Counted from the stretch's first letter, positions 22,310 to 34,800 are shown. The stretch is DNA of 64,000 bases from Lentinus brumalis (GCA_001792895.1 MARA01000051.1:186001-250000), one strand, 5' to 3'. Notes: generated by a model from the sequence alone, not told the origin. Program-made: numbers and translations.

Positions 22310-24088
22310 CTAGTAATGGCCGGCGATCCTGACGGGATGATACGGCTTCTCCAGGTACTTGACTTCTTCCTCGGTGAGTGTGACGTCCAACGAGCCTTGA
22401 ACATCGTCAACACCCTTGCGGTTGCCTCACGATGAACGAGTGACTCACCAAGGATATCCTCCAGGTTGGTGAGGCTAGTCGTGCCAACGATGGGAGCCGT
22501 CACGCCCGGCTTGGAGAGAATCCACGCCAACGAGATCTGTGCCATGCTGACGCCCTTCTTCTTCGCGAGCTCGTCAATTCTGCATGTCTATTGTCAGCCA
22601 GATCTCCCGGGAGCGCTGTGATATGCGAAACGCACCTGGTGGTAAGAGTCTCTAAGAACGGGGCCTCGTAGATGTCCTTCCACATGTCGGTCTTGCTACG
22701 GAGGGTCGCGTCCCGGACGGTGCGCGTCAGCAGGCCTCGCGCGAGGGGCGACCACGGGATCGCGCCGACGCCGAACATCTTGGATACGATTCAGTATGAG
22801 TGACTACGGCTGACATGTCGAAAGCGCGGCTTACCTTGAGCGTCGGGAACATCTCGCGCTCCTCCTCGCGGTAGAGCAAGCTGTAATGGTTCTGCATGGA
22901 GACAAACGGCGTGAGATTGTGGGTGATGGCGTAGTCTGCAGGTTTGCGCGATAAGTGGGGGTGTCTGTGACGCGGTGGCTGGAAGCGACGTACTCTGCAT
23001 GGCGTGGACTGGAGGATGGGCAGCGTTAGTGCTAACTCCAGTACCGTCGTCTGAGCGATGTAGCGAGAGGACGTACATTGGTATGCCCAACACGAACTCA
23101 TTCCGATGTAGCGCACCCAGCCGGCCTTGACGACGTCGTGAAGAGCTTGCATCTGAACAGTGATACCCCAAATTCGTTAGCTGGACGCAAGCACAGGATG
23201 GGCTAGGGACGCGCCGTTTCTTCGATGGGTGTGTCGTTGTCGAAGCGATGGCCTGTATGGCGAGTCAGCGGACGTTACTCCCGAAGGACATTGAGTAGAC
23301 TCGAGCGCACATTGGAGGACGTCGATGTGGTCCACCTGCAGACGCTTGAGGCTGGCTTGCACGGCGTCGAAGATGTGCTGCGACAGCGTCAGTGCGACCA
23401 TCCGAAGGTAGTACTCAATGCGCCGGGCGTGGTGACGATGCGCACCTTCCGGTTGAGTCCCTTCTGGTTGATGATCCCGACTTCCTCCGGCGTCTTACCC
23501 TCGGCGTATATGTTCGTACCGTAAGTCTTTGAGACGGCACCGCAAAGCTGCGCTCAGATGAAGGTGAATGACGGTTCGTCGCTGCAGAGAGGGGACGATA
23601 CGATACCTTCGTCATGATCACAAGCTCGTCACGGGGAAGGTCGAACTTCTTGATGGCGTTTCCGAGAATGACCTCGGAGAGACCGTTAGAGTATACCTGC
23701 GTAACCAAGAGTCAAGTTTTCTGTCAGGACACTACACGGTTGCATGCAAGAGTGTGCTCACATCCGCTGTGTCGAACGTCGTGATGCCGTGGTCATATCT
23801 GCAAAGTGCACCCGGGCCCGGGGCAGGGAGGACAACAGGAGCGTCAGGACGAGGTCAATATACGAGCGGCCGCAAGCTACGCACGCGAACTTGATATGCT
23901 TCATGCCTTCCTCTTCGCTGAGGACCCATTTCTCCCAGTTCGGATCGCCGTACGACATGCATCCAAGAATGATCCTGGACACCTTCAGTCCACTATTTCC
24001 CAGCCGAACTATACATCGGAGCCGCGTCAGCATGCATCCCCGAGGGCAAGAAAGAGTACTGCTCACCGTACTGCATCTTGGGAGACAT
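22310..24088 (-). CDS. AKR4: aldo-keto reductase (subfamily B)
   Basis: Starts MSPKMQYG (ATG 24088-24086) and ends ...YLEKPYHPVRIAGHY at 22310. Recognisable exons encode [46 protein letters not shown] with the catalytic Tyr, VIMTK and HRFDNDTPIEET. An intron separates FPTLK from [18 protein letters not shown], a feature shared with AKR5-9 but not AKR1-3, 10 or 11. The region after the catalytic Lys reads LCGAVSKTYGTNIYAEGKTPEE, longer and more divergent than in AKR1-3 and likely to shape the substrate pocket. The tail has an extra Tyr after the usual Gly-His end. It is convergent with the F-box-like gene, with only 131 nt between stop codons. Confidence 0.85.
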
Positions 24089-25055
24089 GGTGTGAATGAG
24101 TTGCGGTTGGTGACTTCTCCTGTCTCCTCAACCCTTGCCTTATATACACCAAGGGATGCCTGCAGACGGCACGGGCGAGTGAGCTGACGACGCCCCTTGC
24201 GTGTCCGGCATGACCGACTACACAGTCCCCTCTCGCTATGATCGAGGCCGGATGGTTTCATGAGTAGTGCGGTATTGATCATATATATCCCGAAGCTCGG
24301 GCAATCGGAGATTCGGAGAGACGTGTGCGCCTAATATGAGTTAAAGTACGTACTGTAGTTCTTCCATGCACGGCCGGGCGTCCGGTCTCATACGGCACTA
24401 TAAAACAACTACCGGACGCCAGTTGACTTTCCGCGAGATGACAAGTTGAAGACTGTCGGTAGTAGTGAGAGAACGGAGGCGTCCGCTGCCACATTTCGGA
24501 GTGGCTTCGTCTGTCTGCACGTCGCAACCGAATGCGGCAACGGAGATACGTACCCTGCCTCCAAGATCTAGCTGTGCAATGTATGATCTCTAGGTTAACC
24601 AACGCCGCCGGCGTTGTACTTCGATTCAGCGGCTCGCCGTTCCGAGCGATGACATCAGACCGATGTGCTGGCTGTGTTAAGGAAACATGCCCGGCATTCC
24701 GCCAAGCGACACAATAGAGCTGTGAAAATTGCCGGCGCAGTGTCATCGGTCTCGTGTCTGCCTTGCAAAACACCGCGTCATAGCATCGCAGCCAAAGTCC
24801 AATTTATATCGCGGATGGTATTTGCTACTTACATGGACATCAGAGGTACTGCTCGTGAGCTGGTAGCCGACCTCGACGGTCAACACCAGCGGACGAGTCA
24901 CTAGCCGCTTCACGATCCTCCGTGAGGGGTGCGTGCAAAAGGCCTAGGTACATCACAACCGATGTCCCTCTATATTCCGAGTGAGCGATCAAGTAGGTGG
25001 TGTCGTAGTCATAGATACCAACATACCAACATCGTCCAGGCTTCTGATGCTTGCC
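24089..25055. other. Intergenic AKR5-AKR4
   Basis: Contains the AKR4 promoter and the AKR5 3' flank. The overlapping short frames here show no recognisable domain. Confidence 0.5.
24138..24147 (-). promoter_or_regulatory. TATA box of AKR4
   Basis: Read on the minus strand this is GTATATAAGG, about 50-60 nt before the AKR4 start. Confidence 0.6.
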
Positions 25056-26760
25056 TCAGACGTGCCCGCTGATCTTGCTCGGCTGGTACGGCTCCTCGAG
25101 GTACTTGACCTCCTCCTCAGTCAGCGTGACGTCGAGACAACCTTGGACGAACCCCGAGTCAGCACCGCTATCCCACCCCACAAGAGAACGAAGGCTGAAA
25201 ACTCACCAAGGATGTCCTCGAGGTTGGACAGGCTCGTCGTCCCGATGATGGGCGCCGTCACGCCTGGCTTCGTGAGCATCCACGCCAGAGATATCTGCGC
25301 CATGCTGACGCCCTTCTTCTTCGCGATCTCGTCGATTCTGCACTCGTGAGTCAGTCAAGGGCACTGGTGGAAATCGACCGTCGCACGGCGGCATGACTGA
25401 CCTGCTGGTGAGAGTATCCAGGAACGGCATGTCGTAGCTGTTCGAGAACAGGTCCGTCTTGCCGCGGGTGGTGGCATCGCGCACGGTGCGCGTGAGCAGA
25501 CCACGGCCGAGCGGGGACCAAGGGATCGAGCCGACGCCGAACAGCTGAGACACGACCTTGCGTGAGATACTTCGTAGAGAGTGCACGCACGGGGCTCACC
25601 TTGAGCGTCGGGAACATCTCGCGCTCCTCCTCGCGGTAGAGCAAGCTGTAGTGGTTCTGCATGGAGACGAAGGGCGTGAGGTTGTGCGTGATGGCGTAGT
25701 CTGTCAGTGCGCATGGTCAGTACATGTTCCTACACGCGTTCGCTGCGCACGACGTACTCTGCATGGCGTGGACTACAGGAGCAGGCACAGTCAGTCTCAA
25801 TATTCATCATGTCACATCGAGCGGGCGACTCACATTGGTACGCCCAGCACGAGCTCATGCCGATGTACCGAACCCAGCCGGCCTTGACGACGTCATGGAG
25901 AGCTTGCATCTGGGCCACAGTCAGCCTAGTGCGCCCCTATGCGCACGCTCAAGACGTACCGTCTCCTCGATAGGCGTATCGTAGTCGAAGCGGTGACCTG
26001 TCGAAGCAGTCAGTGTCACTCCCGGGAAGGTTCGTTTGTGAGCGCACATTGGAGAAGGTCGATATAGTCGACTTGCAGGCGCTTCAGGCTAGCCTGGACC
26101 GAGTCGAAGATATGCTGCGAAAGATGTGAACGCTCGTTCGGGGCACGGATAGAATCGTACATACCTTGCGGTTCAGCCCCTTCTGGTTGATGACTCCGAG
26201 GTCTTCGGGTTTCTGACCGGTATACCAGATGTTCGTGCCGTACTCCTTCATAACTGGGCTGTAGAGCTGCGGGGCCGATCAGCCCTAATTCATGAGTCAC
26301 TGAAGAGTCCGTACCTTCGTCATGATAACGAGCTCCTCGCGGGGAAGCTCCAACTTCTTGATGGCGTTCCCGAGAATGATCTCAGAGAGACCGTTCGAGT
26401 AGACCTGCACGTAAGATGGTTCATCACGTGAGGAATAGCGGCATGCAGATAAGCCTTACATTCGCCGTGTCGAAGGTTTGAATGCCGTGGTCGTACCTGA
26501 TAGGGTTCCGTCATCAATAGAAGATCGGGCACTCTAAATCAACGCAAATCACGTACGCGAATTTGATGTGCTTAATTGCCTCCTCTTCAGGGAGAACCCA
26601 GCTCTGCCACTCGGGCGAGCCGTACGACATGCACCCGAGGATAATCCTCGACACCTTCAATCCGGAGTTTCCGAGACGAACTGCGCATTGAAATTGAGAT
26701 AAGTAATGCAGACCAGCGACAATAGGGAGACTGCTCACCATACTGCATCTTGGGTGCCAT
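25056..26760 (-). CDS. AKR5: aldo-keto reductase (subfamily B, tandem duplicate)
   Basis: Starts MAPKMQYG (ATG 26760-26758) and ends ...YLEEPYQPSKISGHV with TGA at 25058-25056. The second exon carries the subfamily-B signature GSPEWQSWVLPEEEA. The tetrad Tyr is in YSNGLSEIILGNAIKKLELP and His in HRFDYDTPIEET. The substrate-loop exon reads LYSPVMKEYGTNIWYTGQKP. The C-terminal cofactor motif is PIIGTTSLSNLEDILG. With AKR6 and AKR7 it forms a tandem set whose starts are about 2.65 kb apart and which also share flanking DNA, so these three arose by recent duplication of a gene-plus-promoter unit. No frame break was noticed. Confidence 0.87.
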
Positions 26761-26820
26761 TGTGCGAGTGAGGAGCTGGAATACTGGTCGTTAGATCAGG
26801 GGCAAGGTTGCCAGCGGGGC

Positions 26821-26827
26821 TATATAT
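26821..26827 (-). promoter_or_regulatory. TATA box of AKR5
   Basis: TATATAT lies about 61 nt upstream of the AKR5 ATG (minus strand). Confidence 0.6.
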
Positions 26828-27410
26828 GCTGCTCGACCCCTGGGAACGGTAACACTAGCTGACTAGATCACTGGCACGACTGATAACCCACCTGGTTTCC
26901 GAATATACGATAAGCAAAAGCTATACTCCGCTCGGAGAAAGTCGATGTAGCCCTGAGTATTATACAACAAATCTGTCAGAGCGACAGTATATACAACCGG
27001 AATCCGGATTCCTGTCAGTGTTAGATTGCAGCAGCAAAAGTGCCCCACAGTGGGACGCCACAAGGTCACGATGGGAATATCGAACACGGCCCCCGCCGTC
27101 TGATGTACACGCTCAGGTCTGCGTCTGTCTGCGTTCATTTCTGACGTAGGGGGCGGGTCCGGCGGTATGGTATTCGAGGGTATTCGCCGGTCGGGAAACG
27201 GTGCGCGACGCGCGTGACGGGCGGATGATATACGTAGCTTGCGATCGACGCCACCACTCTCAATGTTGCCCGAGTACTCTCCCATCTAGCTAGAGACCGT
27301 CGGCGACACTAGCGCGGAGATCGTGGTGTGTGCGAAGTACTGGTAGCGGCAGTGCTGGTCGTAGTCAACTTCGAAGCGGGCGCCCGCGTCCGTTCCGGAC
27401 GTGGACATTT

Positions 27411-27463
27411 TAGGCAATTTTGATGAAGCTCTTGCCAAACAGAGCCAAACTCGTCCTACGAAC
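27411..27463. repeat. Conserved intergenic block, copy 1
   Basis: The core TTTTGATGAAGCTCTTGCC...CCAAACTCGTCCTACG recurs with about 80% identity at 29908-29960 and 32795-32848. Each copy lies in the gap upstream of AKR5, AKR6 and AKR7 respectively. Confidence 0.75.
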
Positions 27464-27736
27464 CCGCGATCTATTGTGATGTCCATACTTAATCAAATTG
27501 CCGCTGCGACCTGGATTATCAGACAGAAGCTAGTGGACTACTGCCGGTGACTATAAGACTCCTCCGCGATCAAGGGCAGCGGCCCGTCAGCCGCCACACG
27601 GAGATCCGCAGAGTTGCGGTCTCGCACATGTGCCTATCACAGGTTCCTGCTATGCCGAATGAGTGATGTGGCCAGATAGTCCCCACTGTGGTTGCAAAGG
27701 TCACATACCGAGGTCGTCTACAGCCTTCTCGGTTCC

Positions 27737-29437
27737 TCATGAATATCCGATGACCTTGCTAGGCTGGTACGGCTCCTCGAGGTACTTCACCTCCTCCTCA
27801 GTCAATGTCACGTCGAGGCAGCCTTGGATGAAGTGAGCATCAGCATCCCCTCAACGCGAGAGGGAGAGCTGGAAGACCTACCTAGGATGTCCTCCAGGTT
27901 GGTCAGACTGGTTGTGCCGATGATGGGCGCCGTCACGCCCGGCTTCGAGAGAGCCCACGCCAAGGAGATCTGTGCCATGCTCACGCCCTTCTTCTTAGCA
28001 ATCTCGTCAATCCTGCGGGACGAGTGAGCTCGATGACGCTGTCGAGCTATAAAGGCACAGCAGCGTAGCTTACCGGGTGGTGAGAGCGTCCAGGAACGGC
28101 ATGTCGAAGATGACCGAGTACCGATCGGTCTTACCACGGGTGCTGGCATCCCGCACGGTGCGCGTAAGCAACCCGCGGGCGAGAGGGGACCATGGGATTG
28201 AGCCGACCCCGAACAGCTGATAAGTGGATCCCGCAGCGTGAGATGCATTCGCTTAGAGAGCGCACGCCCAGGGCTCACCTTGAGCGTCGGGAACATCTCG
28301 CGCTCTTCCTCGCGGTTGAGCAGACTGTAGTGGTTCTGCATGGAGACGAAGGGTGTGAGGTTGTGCGTGATGGCGTAGTCTGCCAGTTCGCGCGGTCAGT
28401 CGAAATTGAAACGATGCGATTGTACACCACGTACTCTGCATGGCGTGGACTAGGGGATGAAACTCGGTCAGCTTGCATCCTGCAGGTCACCAACGGCGTC
28501 ACTCACATTGGTACGCCCAGCATGAACTCATTCCGATGTACCGAACCCATCCGGCCTTTACAACGTCATGGAGAGCTTGCATCTGTGCCACGGAGTCAGC
28601 TAGGATGCCTATATGGGCACGATAGACACGTACCGTCTCCTCGATCGGCGTATCATAGTCGAAACGGTGACCTGTCCGAATGGTTAACGTCACTCCCGCG
28701 CGGGTCCAATCCCGAACTCACACTGGAGAAGGTCGATGTAGTCAACCTGAAGGCGCTTCAGGCTAGCCTGGACCGAGTCGAAGATGTGCTGCGAAAGAGG
28801 CGTGAACACTTGTCCGCGGCGCGAATGGAGGCCGGAAGTAAGCACCTTGCGGTTCAGCCCCTTCTGAATGATGACCCCAAGGTCCTCGGGCTTTTGACCG
28901 GTATGGAACAGGTTCGTGCCATACTCCTTCATGACGGGACTGTAGAGCTGCGGGGACGATCAATCATGATTGGTTCACGAGTTTCTCAGGAGGGCTCATA
29001 CCTTTGTCATGATCACGAGCTCCTCGCGGGGAAGCTCCAGCCTCTTGATGGCATTCCCGAGCACGATCTCAGAGAGACCGTTCGAGTACATCTGCACGTA
29101 GAATCGCTTAGGACGTGAGTCATGTCGAGGTGTGAATGTGCCCTACGTTCGCCGTGTCGAAAGTTTGGATACCATGGTCGTATCTGATAGTTACTTAATA
29201 GGAGCTCGGCCACTCTGAATCGACGCGCAACACGTACGCAAACTTGATGTGCTTTATCGCCTCTTCCTCAGGGAGAACCCAGCTCTGCCACTCCGGAGAG
29301 CCGTACGACATACACCCCAGGATGATCCTCGACACCTTGAGACCGGAGTTTCCGAGACGAACTGCGCATTGATGATGTAGCACCGCACACCGGGGACGGT
29401 AGAGGAGCTGCTCACCGTACTGCATCTTGGGTGCCAT
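27737..29437 (-). CDS. AKR6: aldo-keto reductase (subfamily B, tandem duplicate)
   Basis: Starts MAPKMQYG (ATG 29437-29435) and ends ...YLEEPYQPSKVIGYS, so the conserved final Gly-His is replaced by Gly-Tyr-Ser. Closest to AKR5: same GSPEWQSWVLPEEEA block, LYSPVMKEYGTNLFHTGQKP loop and HRFDYDTPIEET. Distinctive changes are NAIKRLELP, Ile-Ile-Gln where the others have Ile-Asn-Gln before KGLNRK, and NREEER instead of YREEER in the SMQNHYSLL segment. The tetrad is preserved. Twelve or more short introns are at the same places as in AKR5. It is probably functional with altered specificity. Confidence 0.86.
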
Positions 29438-30319
29438 CGCGCGAGTGCTGAGATTTCTGGGGTGAGGATCAACAGCGGAGCTATAAGTATATGCGGGAAC
29501 GCTATCAGTACTAGACCAAACATTCAGCCGATAGATAACCCACACAGTCTCCGACTTTGCTTGGCGAAAGACATGATGGGCCATGGCCCACCGGAATGCC
29601 GGTATTCAACTCTGTGTGAGACATTATTATTACTATACCCCGAATTGTATCGGCAGTCCTGCCAAGGCGACGCTGAAGACCCTGACAATGCTTCAACGAG
29701 TGGCCTGACTGTGGTCTGCCAGTCGCCCAGTAAAGTGGGACGCCATGTGCGAATCAATTGCTGGTGACGGCATCTACAGTGACACACTCACGTCAGATCT
29801 GCGTCCAATTTGAGCCATATAGGGGGCGGAATGGCTTCGCTGGTCGGGCAACAGTGGTGCGCGTCGATGAGGCGGGGGTCAACCTCGAATCGGGCACTTG
29901 TGCCACTTTAGGCAGTTTTGATGAAGCTCCTGCCAAACAAGACCAAACTCGTTCTACGGACCGCGTTGTCCACTGCGACCGGGGAAGTCAGAAAAAACTT
30001 AGCAATCATCCTAAGCCTAGAAACGAAACTCGCAGTCTCTAGGATATCGTTCAACCTTTCTTCAGCCGGTCAGAATGTGATACACAGCTCCGACTTGACT
30101 CCACGAAACACATCCACTACTTAGACACGCATCTGCCCGTGAGTGGATAGAACAAATCTCCCGATCAACGGAAGATAACGAGCTTCTGGCACACGGACCT
30201 TCGTGCACAAGCATCGGTTCAGGAGAGACCGCAACAACGCAGCCAAGAAGTCCTCACTGTGATGTAACAAGTAACATACCGACGCCATCTTATAGCTTCT
30301 TATACATAGTCTCGCTTCT
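29438..30319. other. Intergenic AKR7-AKR6
   Basis: No gene. It contains an AKR6 TATA-like ATATACTTATAG (minus strand, near 29,480-29,492) and the conserved block at 29908-29960. Segments near 29,735 (GTGGGACGCCA) and 30,256 match the equivalent gaps by AKR5 and AKR6. Confidence 0.5.
29908..29960. repeat. Conserved intergenic block, copy 2
   Basis: Aligns with 27411-27463 over about 53 nt with scattered substitutions. It is located about 470 nt upstream of the AKR6 ATG. Confidence 0.75.
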
Positions 30320-32054
30320 TCAGAAATGTCCGATGACCTTGTTAGGCCGGTACGGCTCCTCGAGGTACTTCACCTCCTCCTCAGTGAGGGTGACGTCGAG
30401 GCAGCCTTGGTAGAAGCGAGCATCAGCCTTCCCTCTACGCACGAGCAAAAGCTGAAAGACATACCAAGGATGTCCTCGAGGTTGGACAGACTCGTCGTCC
30501 CAATGATGGGCGCCGTCACGCCGGGCTTCGTGAGCATCCATGCCAGCGAAATCTGCGCCATGCTGACGCCCTTCTTCTTCGCAACCTCGTCGATCCTGGA
30601 CGGCGGTGGTTAACGGATATCGCGGTGATGGAAACATAGAAGTATGGTATAGCGCACCTGGTGGTCAAAGCGTCCAGGAACGGGATGTCGAAGGTAGTCG
30701 AGTACCGATCCGTCTTGCCACGGAGCGTCGCGTCGCGGACTGTGCGCGTGAGCATCCCTCGTCCGAGGGGCGACCAAGGGATCGAGCCGACCCCGAACAG
30801 CTGATAAGTCCGGCAGCATGAGATGTTCATCGCTTGAGGTACACAACAGTTAGACTGACCTTGAGCGTCGGGAACATCTCGCGCTCCTCTTCGCGGTAGA
30901 GCAAGCTGTAGTGGTTCTGCATAGACACGAAGGGCGTGAGGTTATGCGTGATAGCGTAGTCTGCGAATGCGCGTGGTCAGTGCGGGAGGTTTGTATGATA
31001 CGCTCGCGGCGGCCGACATACTCTGCATGGCGTGGACTAGAAGACCCGGCTCCGTCAATATCCGATTCTTCAGGTCGCTGAGACGAAGGACTCACATTGG
31101 TACGCCCAGCATGAGCTCATTCCGATATAGCGAACCCAGCCGGCCTTGACGACGTCATGAAGAGCTTGCATCTGGCAATAAAGTCAGTTGACAGTCCCTA
31201 CATGCGTACAGCAAGAACGCACTATCTCCTCAATCGGCGTGTCTGGGTCGAAGCGGTGACCTAGCAAACGTTAGGATTCAGCAACGCGACTCTCTTGAGA
31301 GCTTGTCCACGAACGCACATTGGAGAAGATCAATGTGGTCGACTTGCAGGCGCTTAAGACTGGCCTGAACTGAGTCGAAGATATGCTACGAGGTTGTTCG
31401 ACCATGAGCTGCGGAGCGCATCGGGGCTGGAGAAGACGCGCACCTTGCGGTTCAGTCCCTTCTGGTTGATGACCCCGAGTTCTTCCGGTGTCTTGCCCGT
31501 GGCCCACAGGTTCATACCATACTCCTTCAATACGGGGCTGAAGAGCTGCAGAGACGATCAGCCATAGTACACAACGGTTTAGGGAGGCACTTAGTACCTT
31601 CGTCATGATGACCAGCTCGTCACGGGGAAGCTCCAACTTCTTGATCGCGTTGCCGAGGATAATCTCAGACAGCCCGTTCGAGTACACCTGTCGACAGACT
31701 CGGTCAGAGCCCGCGCGAAGCGGAGACCGAACGGTGCCTCACATCCGCAGTGTCGAAGGTTTGGATGCCGTGGTCGTATCTGATAACATTGGCATCAGCA
31801 ATAGACCAGACACTCAGAAGGTCACGTCGACGCGGATCACGTACGCGAACTTGATATGCTTGATTGCCTCCTCTTCGGGAAGGACCCAACTTTGCCATTC
31901 GGGCGAGCCGTACGACATGCACCCAAGGATGATCCTGGACACCTTCAGTCCCGAGTTTCCCAGACGAACTGCGTGGAGCCGACATGGCATCAGTACATGG
32001 CGAACAGGGGCGCATAACACATAGATGCGCACCGTATTGCATCTTCGGCGCCAT
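30320..32054 (-). CDS. AKR7: aldo-keto reductase (subfamily B, tandem duplicate)
   Basis: Starts MAPKMQYG (ATG 32054-32052) and ends ...YLEEPYRPNKVIGHF with TGA at 30322-30320. It shares GSPEWQSWVLPEEEA with AKR5/6 but is more diverged: the loop exon is LFSPVLKEYGMNLWATGKTPEELG, the Lys exon ends LELPRDELVIMTK, and the His segment is HRFDPDTPIEE. The cofactor-side exon reads LFGVGSIPWSPLGRGMLTRT, with Gly-Met in place of Ala...Leu of AKR1-3. All tetrad residues are visible and no frame break was noticed. Confidence 0.86.
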
Positions 32055-32124
32055 CGTGTGAGCCTGCAGGGTTCTCTGAGCGGATTGAGTTCGCTCTGAC
32101 GGGCGACGTCTGCAGGTCAAGGGG

Positions 32125-32132
32125 TATATAAG
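32125..32132 (-). promoter_or_regulatory. TATA box of AKR7
   Basis: A TATATA core within GGTATATAAGC (plus strand view), about 70 nt upstream of the AKR7 start. Confidence 0.55.
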
Positions 32133-32794
32133 CTGGGATCCTCAGGGCCTGTGAGCGGTATGGCTAAGAATACACCAGTCAAATTCAGCTGACAACGCCC
32201 ATTGGCTTCGAAAACTCACGGGTTCTTCAGGAACCAAGATGTCACTTTCAGATGGGCACTTCGACGCCCGTAGAGGGACGCGCTGAGTAGTGGCTGTCCT
32301 AGCCTGACGTGGCACACACACTTGACGCTTTCATGCGTGTTGTTACCACCAAGTACAAGGACAGGAAATACCAACTTGGACCTAGCGTGCGACCTGCTAG
32401 ATGCCGGAAAACAAGGTTTTGTCGGCATCGGTGGGAACGCGGCGTCCCGCCAGCGCCGTTGGACGTACACGTACCCGTTGCGTTCAATACTGACGTAGTG
32501 GGCGCAATGACATATACACCGGTCGGGATAGCGATAGCGGCTGTTATCATGCTCAAAGTCTCCTTCATCGCGCCTGGGTATAAGTAATATGATAAGACTG
32601 CTCGTGGCTTACCATGGGAAGAGCGTGTGACAGGTTTGCAGCACTTCCTGCGTTCATGTTGGTCGTTCAGCAGGATAAGTGAGGGCGAACAAACACCCTG
32701 TCATTCTTGACTTCGAAGGGTCATCAGGATGTTGGTGGTGGCAGTCGAAGTCCAAGTGATTTGAGAGTCGACAGCTTATCCGATTCTGCCTAGC

Positions 32795-32848
32795 TAGGTA
32801 ATTTTGATGGGGCTCTTGACAAACAAGGCCAAACTCGTCTTACGAACC
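32795..32848. repeat. Conserved intergenic block, copy 3
   Basis: Matches the other two copies through AATTTTGATG..GCTCTTG and GGCCAAACTCGTCTTACG. It lies about 740 nt upstream of the AKR7 ATG. Confidence 0.7.
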
Positions 32849-32976
32849 CTGGAGAGGCCCGATGCCATAAAAAATGGGAATTTTCGATCGCATTGCACGA
32901 CAAGTAAATATTCCAAGACACAAAGCCGGATAGATGCCGGTGATAGGTACTGGGGTTAGATGACAATCGCCTCGCT

Positions 32977-34800
32977 CTAAGAATGCCCGAAGATGGGTAC
33001 CGGCACATAGGGTTCCTCGAGAGAGCGCATCTCCTCGTCGTTGAGAACAACGTCGACGCTCCCTATACGCACATCCAGTCAACAGATATTCACATACTAC
33101 AATCGGGTGCAAAAGCTCACCAATGAGGTCCTGGAGCTTCTCCAGGCTGGTCGGACCGACGACTGGCGCGGTGACGCCTTCCTTGTGCATCAGCCACGCG
33201 AGACTGATCTGCGCCATGTTCACGCCCTTCTTCTTCGCAAGCTCCTCAACACTATACAGCGTGTAATCGTCAATGTCGGTCTCTGCGGACTGTCCGGAGT
33301 GGGTATACTGAAGAGGTACATACCGATCGACGATAGCCTGCGTAGCGGCGCTCTTGTACTTCTCGAGAGATCTGGGAGTCATTTCAGCACGGTCTGGCGT
33401 AGCTGTACTCAGCAATAAACATCTCACGGGTCTCCCTTGCCCCTGATAGTAGTAGCCTGCGCACTGAGCGGGCGGGTGAGAAGACCCTTGGCAAGAGGCG
33501 ACCAGGGCAAGGACCCGACTCCCAGCATCTGACACCCCGAGTAAGTCAGACGCGACCGGCGATGTGACACACAGTGACTCACCTTCAGAGTAGGAAACAT
33601 CTCGCGCTCCTCCTCACGGTAGAGGAGGTTGTAGTGGTTCTGCATGGAGATGAACGGGGTCAGGTTGTTCTTGACCGCATAATCTGTGCGCCGCTGTCAG
33701 CGTTACGTTGCAGCAGGGTAGCTGAATAGGAGCTGACTCTGCATAGCCTGGACTGGGTGATCGAATTGCGGTTAGCACATGCGCATACACGCAGCTCCGC
33801 GCGACGTACACTGGTAGGCCCAGCATGAGCTCATCCCGATATACCGTACGTACCCCGCTTGGACAACATCGTGTAGAGCCCGCATCTGAAACCACAACAT
33901 GACTCTCCGAGGCGACGGGCTGAACAACAGAGATACACACCGTCTCCTCAACCGGGGTAGTAGGGTCGAAGCGATGGCCTATCATAAGCAGAGCACGTAA
34001 ACGACGCGCCGACTCTTGTAAAGGTTGGAAGGAACTCACACTGTAGGACATCGATATATTCCAGCTGCATCCGCGCTAGGGCTGCCTTGACCGCGTCGAA
34101 GATGTACTGCGAGCCAGCATGTGGGCGGCGTCAGGATTAACAGAGAGCGCACTGACCTTGCGGTTGAGGCCGCGCTGGTTGACGATCCCGTTGCGCTCGG
34201 GGTCCGCGTACTTCTTGTGCGCGTTGGGATCGTCGAGCGAGACGAACGGGAGACCGATCTGACGACGCACAGTTCGCTCAGTGCTCTCGGCGCGGTGGAA
34301 ATGGACGGCATACCTTGGTCATGATGACCAGCTCCTCTCGCGGGAGGTTCAGCTTCCGGATAGCATTCCCGAGGTATCTCTCGGCCAAACCCATCGAATA
34401 GATCTGCAACTTATGGTCAGCACGACGGTCGAGCAGGCACTGGTCATGCGAGCGACTCACGTTGGCGGTGTCAAAGGTCTGTATGCCGTGCTCATATCTG
34501 GGAAGACGTCGTCCTGATAAGAACCCAGAGAATCTGAGAAGGAACGTGACTGCTGACTCACGCGAGCTTGACCTGGGCAGTAGCGGCCTCCTCGTCGATG
34601 GTGGCCCAGGGGAGGAACTTCGGGTTGCCCCACAGCGCGGTGCCGAGGATGATCTTGGATACCTTGAGACCCGAGTTTCCAAGGCGCACTATGGCGAAAA
34701 ACAAACAGGTAAAGCCATCAGCAATGAGCATAAGTCGACAGACAGCGCAGCGTCCGGCCATGCACTAACCATACTTCATCTTGTTCGCGACTATGGACAT
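32977..34800 (-). CDS. AKR8: divergent aldo-keto reductase (subfamily C)
   Basis: Starts [11 protein letters not shown] (ATG 34800-34798) and ends ...[15 protein letters not shown]. It is the most diverged member: the second exon has [20 protein letters not shown] where the others have GCMSYG or GTMQYG, and the loop region reads [20 protein letters not shown]. The catalytic elements are kept: [43 protein letters not shown]. The last segment is [20 protein letters not shown], with Gly-Pro replacing Gly-Thr, a change beside the NADPH phosphate-binding region. The [19 protein letters not shown] exon junction is split by an intron as in AKR4-7 and 9. It is intact, and its substrate probably differs from that of its neighbours. 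Confidence 0.83.

Larger units (their letters stand above)
26761..27736. other. Intergenic AKR6-AKR5
   Basis: No gene. It holds the AKR5 promoter, a TGACGTAGGGGGC motif near 27,143 and the conserved intergenic block at 27411-27463. The DNA is less GC-rich than the genes. Confidence 0.5.
32055..32976. other. Intergenic AKR8-AKR7
   Basis: No gene. It carries a CTGACGTAGTGGGC motif near 32,489 like the one at 27,143, and the conserved block at 32795-32848. Confidence 0.5.

Noticed and set aside
27411..32848. CRISPR-like spaced repeats
   Set aside because: The three blocks are kilobases apart, imperfect and in a eukaryotic genome.
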